This document shows positions 60,050 to 64,000 of a stretch of 64,000 nucleotides of DNA, in pieces. The DNA is from Mallotus nudiflorus. Its lineage: Eukaryota > Streptophyta > Magnoliopsida > Malpighiales > Euphorbiaceae. The number at the start of each line of letters is the position of its first letter. Position 1 is the stretch's first letter. A program made the position numbers and the translations under genes. The notes beneath the pieces are model-generated. The model worked only from the letters and a program-made list of their open reading frames with translations. It was not told the origin of the DNA and searched no databases. Location: the NCBI GenBank assembly GCA_947683625.1, contig CANTUR010000145.1:1567501-1631500 (forward strand), in the 5' to 3' direction.

Positions 60050-61226
60050 TGTTTAAAACCGTAAGCACATGGTATCACCAAGTAGTATACAAATATTGAT
60101 CCCATGAGAAATCTTCTAATCACATATTAGCCTAATTCTTTATTTTCTAAGGATTTTAAATAAGAAATTTTTAAATGAAATTTACATAACAATAAATGAA
60201 CCTATAGAATAAAAATAACTTTCAAATCCAAAGAATAAACAATCAATAATTGAAATTTGCTAGGAATTAAATCACCTCACAATCACTAAGCTACCCAACT
60301 TCATTACTCAATTAGCCATGCATATCCTAAGTTTTGCTAAAGCATAAATCAATCTCTCTTATGTATCAATTAATTTAAATTCACAACTATCAATCAACTC
60401 AATAAAGACTTAATTCTCATTGCAATCCAAACATCTAGATATCAAAATCATGAATTATGAAGCACAACTTAATGAGAATTTAATCAACTTAATTTATCTC
60501 TAATTTTGAGTTAAGTTAAACTTGTATTTATAGGTCTATTAGAATTACCATCTCTCAATGTATAATCCTAATTACAATAATGTTATTGGTGACCAAACAA
60601 CAATAAGCATTAAGATTAATAAACACAATATGCAACAACTAATGAGTTTATTAAATTGGAAGCTTAAGTCATGTTTGGATCATCAATCCTTAACAAAGAA
60701 ATATTTAGCCTAACATATTATCATTAAACTCCAAGAAATTACAAGAAAACCCCATAATAAAATATAAAAAAGAGAAGAAGACTAAAATAATTATAATTAA
60801 TCTCCAATTCCTTGCTCCTTTAATCTTCTAGGGTTCTTATTTGTAATTTTGTGTCTAATCCCCCAAAATGGCTCAATATGGCTCATTTAATCTAGAGCTA
60901 AAATTCTCTATTTATATAGAAAAATACCCTAAATTCCTCCAATGACCAAAATAGTAATTTTTCACCTTGAAAACCTCCTACAATGAGGAAAATAACTCCA
61001 TAAAATAACTCCTTAATTATTGGCTTGAATCACCGACTCTTTAGGAAAGTAGAATTTCTACAAAAACATACCAAATGATGCATAAATTAACCATGAAACT
61101 AAAAAGAAAATAAAACTAAGCTAATAAATTAACATCCTAATATAACACTAACTATAAATAATAAATTATAAAGAAATACTAATAAATCCTATGGCAATGA
61201 AATAAAAAACTATGCAATAATTGACA
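60050..61226 (-). repeat. 5' LTR of the Athila-like element
   Basis: On minus it starts TGTCAATTATTGCATAG at 61226 and ends GGTTTTAAACA at 60050, about ten bases before the primer-binding site. 1177 bp. A TATA-like TCTATATAAATAGAG is on minus near 60905-60920. No 3' copy in the window. No target duplication can be tested. Confidence 0.7.
60907..60921 (-). promoter_or_regulatory. TATA-like motif in the Athila-like 5' LTR
   Basis: Minus reads TCTATATAAATAGAG, in the right half of the LTR as expected for a U3 promoter reading leftward into gag. Confidence 0.5.
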
Positions 61227-63038
61227 CTAATAGTTTGTATTAATTTATTAATTGATGAAGATGAAGTTTTTAAGTTGGTAAAAGCATTGTTGTTTGGAAT
61301 TTTTAAGAATTAAATATAGTCTTGACAATAAATTATTTTAAATCAAAATGTAATATTTAAGACTTGAGTTAAAGTTTGAGATCTTAAAGTGCATTTGTGG
61401 TGATAAACCACAACATTTATATAGTTTTGCATATTAGGTTTAGTTAAGACATAGCATATCTTGTTTTAGAATATTAAACGAATTATGAATACTCTAATGA
61501 CTAATATTGATAATTTATTTTCCTATAATGGAATTAACAAATTATACACATGTATATTTTTTTCAAATGACAGGTAAGAGAAATATTTAAGAAAAATAGT
61601 TTCAGTATGTATTTAAAATGTGCATATGCATAGATGTTAAAATATGAAAAATAAATGAATAACCAATAGCTCAATATTTTCAATGATTCCATGATTTTCC
61701 TTAAATTCTTACTTGAGGGTAAGTTTTGATAAAAATATCTAGAGTGCCAGTGGATTGGATGTATTCATTTTTAAGTATATTGAGAATGCTACTTACCTAT
61801 ATATATAAAAAGTAAGTATGTAAAGAAAACTACTAGCAGAATGCTATGCTCACTATCGAGCAGATGTATATATTTTGACTTAAATTTTTTTTATAAATGA
61901 GTAGTCAAGAGGACTTTTGCATGAGTTAATAGAGTATAACTCTATTATTAGAATGTGATATATGATTACAATATTTTTATTTTGTGACTGTCAGATCCAG
62001 TTTTGTCATAAAGTTATGACAAGTCTTATTTGGCATATTTATATATGTGTAAATATAATTGTTTTTTCTATGCAAAGTCTGTCATAAGCAGCTAATTTTA
62101 ATGTTGCCCAACTATATAATAAAAAGAAACTATCTTTGGGACAAAGCACAAATTCAAATGCCTTTGGGGTGAATTTATGTGGTTACTATGTATGCATACT
62201 GATTTTATAATTCATTTTACTATGAGAAACAGTTGTTATTTAATTTTCTTTAAGATTGAGCTATGTAATTATTTTACTCTAAGAATAAGATAACTATAAA
62301 TTGTATTTTGGAAAATACAATCAATTTATTTATATGTCATGTCTAGTATGTGATAGTCAAGTCAAAAGTAAAATATATCTAAACATCAGTAATTGTGCTC
62401 TAATGCTCAAAATTTTTATACTATGTGGACTATGCTCGGATTTATATTTTGTGAAAATACACTCAGAATTGTATTATGTGAAAACTTAAGGAAAATAGAA
62501 AAATAAATATTTCGACATCTATTAATTAGTAAAATGATGTTTAATATTTCAACTCATCCATTGAGTTGTGAATTTAATTTTTGTGTAATTCTTCTACTAT
62601 TATTATCTATGTATTCATGATTGATTTTATTTTGGTATTCTCGTTATATTTTCCTTTTGTTACTCACTGGGTAATTTCCTTATAATATTACTCATACTTG
62701 CTTTCTTGTAGTATAGACTATATATATTAGTTTGTATAGCTAGAGACTTTGAGATGGCGATGTAGTGGACCACCATATCTTATGAGGTTTCTGAGTTGGA
62801 GACAAAGGTGAAGTATGTCATATGTCATGCCACACATGCAAAGTTTACATTCAAAGTTTCTATAAAGCCTATTGGGGTGGATGTGCACATTTCAATAGTT
62901 AGAGAGGAGTATATGGATTCTATGTGTACCATTATTTGAGTCACTTATGATACTAGCACTGGAGTTCAGGTTTCTCTGACATGGATATGAGTTTAAACTT
63001 ATTGGGATCCACCTTTTGTCATGTTACATATGGCCTAA
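61227..63038. other. Unassigned AT-rich segment
   Basis: 1.8 kb in which I recognise nothing with confidence. The stretch 62740-63020 is less AT-rich than the rest and has short open segments on plus, with no known domain. It borders two retroelements and may be part of a decayed third one or unique DNA. Confidence 0.4.
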
Positions 63039-63491
63039 TGTCATGACCCAAAACAGGGGCCATGACCGGCGCTAGGGAACGGGAATTCTTTTGAATCCGG
63101 AACCCGTAGCAAGCCTAAAAATAAAATAAATCATGCAATAATAACAATAAATTAATAAACAAATAATAAAATATTAGGGTAATATTAATTAAACCCTAAT
63201 TAAATAAATATTTACACACATAGGCTTTATTTAGTATTTTAAAAATATGTATGAGTTCATGCAAGTCCGTAAATCTATTTAAAATAATTAATAATAAATT
63301 ATTCACGTGAAAATTTCCCCAAAAATGCAAGTCTCGGGAAAATTTTATGTAAAAGCACTGTAAATAAGACACAGTAATTAAAATAGGTTTTGAATACATA
63401 TCAACTCATAAAAATATTGTAATATATACAAAAATTATTAACACTACATATCCCGATAGTGTAAAAATATTTAAAAACATGGGATATTACA
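63039..63491 (-). repeat. 3' LTR (453 bp) of a short-LTR chromovirus
   Basis: Minus starts TGTAATATCCC at 63491 and ends GGGTCATGACA at 63039. Both ends match those of the 3.1 and 4.0 kb LTRs in the window (GATATG-AGTGTTAATAA near the start; GGCTTGCTACGGGTTCCGGATTC near the end). It is preceded by a polypurine tract, so it is a complete 3' LTR, not a fragment. Confidence 0.9.
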
Positions 63492-63505
63492 GTCTTCCCC
63501 CCTTA
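63492..63505 (-). other. Polypurine tract of the short-LTR chromovirus
   Basis: Minus reads TAAGGGGGGAAGAC directly before TGTAATATCC. Confidence 0.85.
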
Positions 63506-64000
63506 CAAGAATTCGTCCCCGAATTCCAGAAAGAAAAGATCAAGAAGGAAAGAGATACGGGTAAGAAGCTCACATCTCAGCTTCAGTCTCCCACGTATGC
63601 TCCTCGACTCTATCGCTACGCCATAGAACCTTGACCATCGGAATCTACTTCGATCGCAACTGTCGAACTTGATAATCAACGATCGCCACAGGTTCTTCCA
63701 CAAACGTCAAATCTTCACTCACTTCTACACTGTCAGGCTGCAACACGTGAGAAGGGTCTGAGATATACTTCCTCAACATTGAGATATGAAACACTGGATG
63801 CACTTGTGACATACTCGGAGGCAAATCCAATCGATATGCAACAGTGCCAACTCTCTCCAGAATCTCAAATGGTCCAATATATCTCGGTGTTAACTTACCC
63901 TTCCTGCCAAATCTCATCACACCCTTCATCGGAGATACCTTCAGAAAAATAAAATCTCCAACCTGAAACTCCACATCTCTGCACCTAGGATCCGCATAAC
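63503..64000 (-). pseudogene. Chromovirus integrase tail and chromodomain, cut by the window edge
   Basis: Minus 63974-63645 is open: EFQVGDFIFLKVSPMKGVMRF, KLTPRYIGPFEILERVG, HPVFHISMLRKYISDPSHVL, SEDLTFVEEPVAIVDYQVRQLRSK. A TAG then precedes the chromodomain, IPMVKVLWRSDRVEEHTWETEAEM, a TGA, then ASYPYLF. Only these two stops interrupt it; relatives have sense codons there. It is very close to the Tekay-type element's tail at 52840-53246 but better preserved and richer in CG, so it is younger. The remainder lies beyond the window. Confidence 0.9.

Noticed and set aside
62301..62489. Short 62-codon frame in the unassigned segment
   Set aside because: No start context, domain or conservation; expected by chance in AT-rich DNA.

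Overview
This is nuclear DNA from a plant, most likely a eudicot: it is very AT-rich and almost everything in it is a plant transposable-element lineage (OTA/Tat and Athila-like gypsy, Tekay-type chromovirus, Ty1/copia, plant L1-type LINEs with RNase H, hAT, a MULE-like foldback). The only host-gene material is a pair of family-1 UDP-glycosyltransferase copies resembling UGT71. I cannot name the species. I see no prokaryotic feature, CRISPR array, rRNA or tRNA gene.

Layout. 1-845: AT-rich, LTR-like on the minus strand. About 850-16850: a decayed Tat-type Ty3/gypsy element on plus (RT, RNase H, second RNase H, integrase, then an antisense ORF and a probable 3' LTR). It was later split by a non-coding 2.3 kb LTR (3394-5710) and by a 6.1 kb hAT transposon (8647-14722) with matching ends and a nearly complete transposase. 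16853-19345: a dead UGT copy on minus holding a solo copia LTR. 19430-27225: a LINE on minus, split by a 4.0 kb solo LTR (22383-26384) with a perfect target duplication. 27867-30880: a better preserved UGT on minus with a TATA box, broken just after its catalytic-histidine motif by a small LTR element (29187-30762). 31140-38010: remains of another gypsy element on minus, holding a foldback element (31354-32297) and a complete but dead copia element (32756-37400). 38810-44340: a second LINE on plus. 44390-61226: an Athila-like element on minus, split by an 11.2 kb Tekay-type chromovirus with 3.1 kb LTRs (45210-56413). 61227-63038: nothing recognised. 63039-64000: the 3' end of a related chromovirus on minus whose LTR is only 453 bp.

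No gene set here works as a pathway. The interest lies in insertion order, which can be read from target duplications and interrupted reading frames, in LTR evolution (0.45, 3.1 and 4.0 kb LTRs sharing the same ends), in an antisense ORF carried by the Tat element, and in the disrupted UGT pair. No reading frame of an expected full-length product is intact; all coding regions are called as pseudogenes or element fragments. Boundaries marked approximate come from where recognisable similarity stops, not from an alignment.
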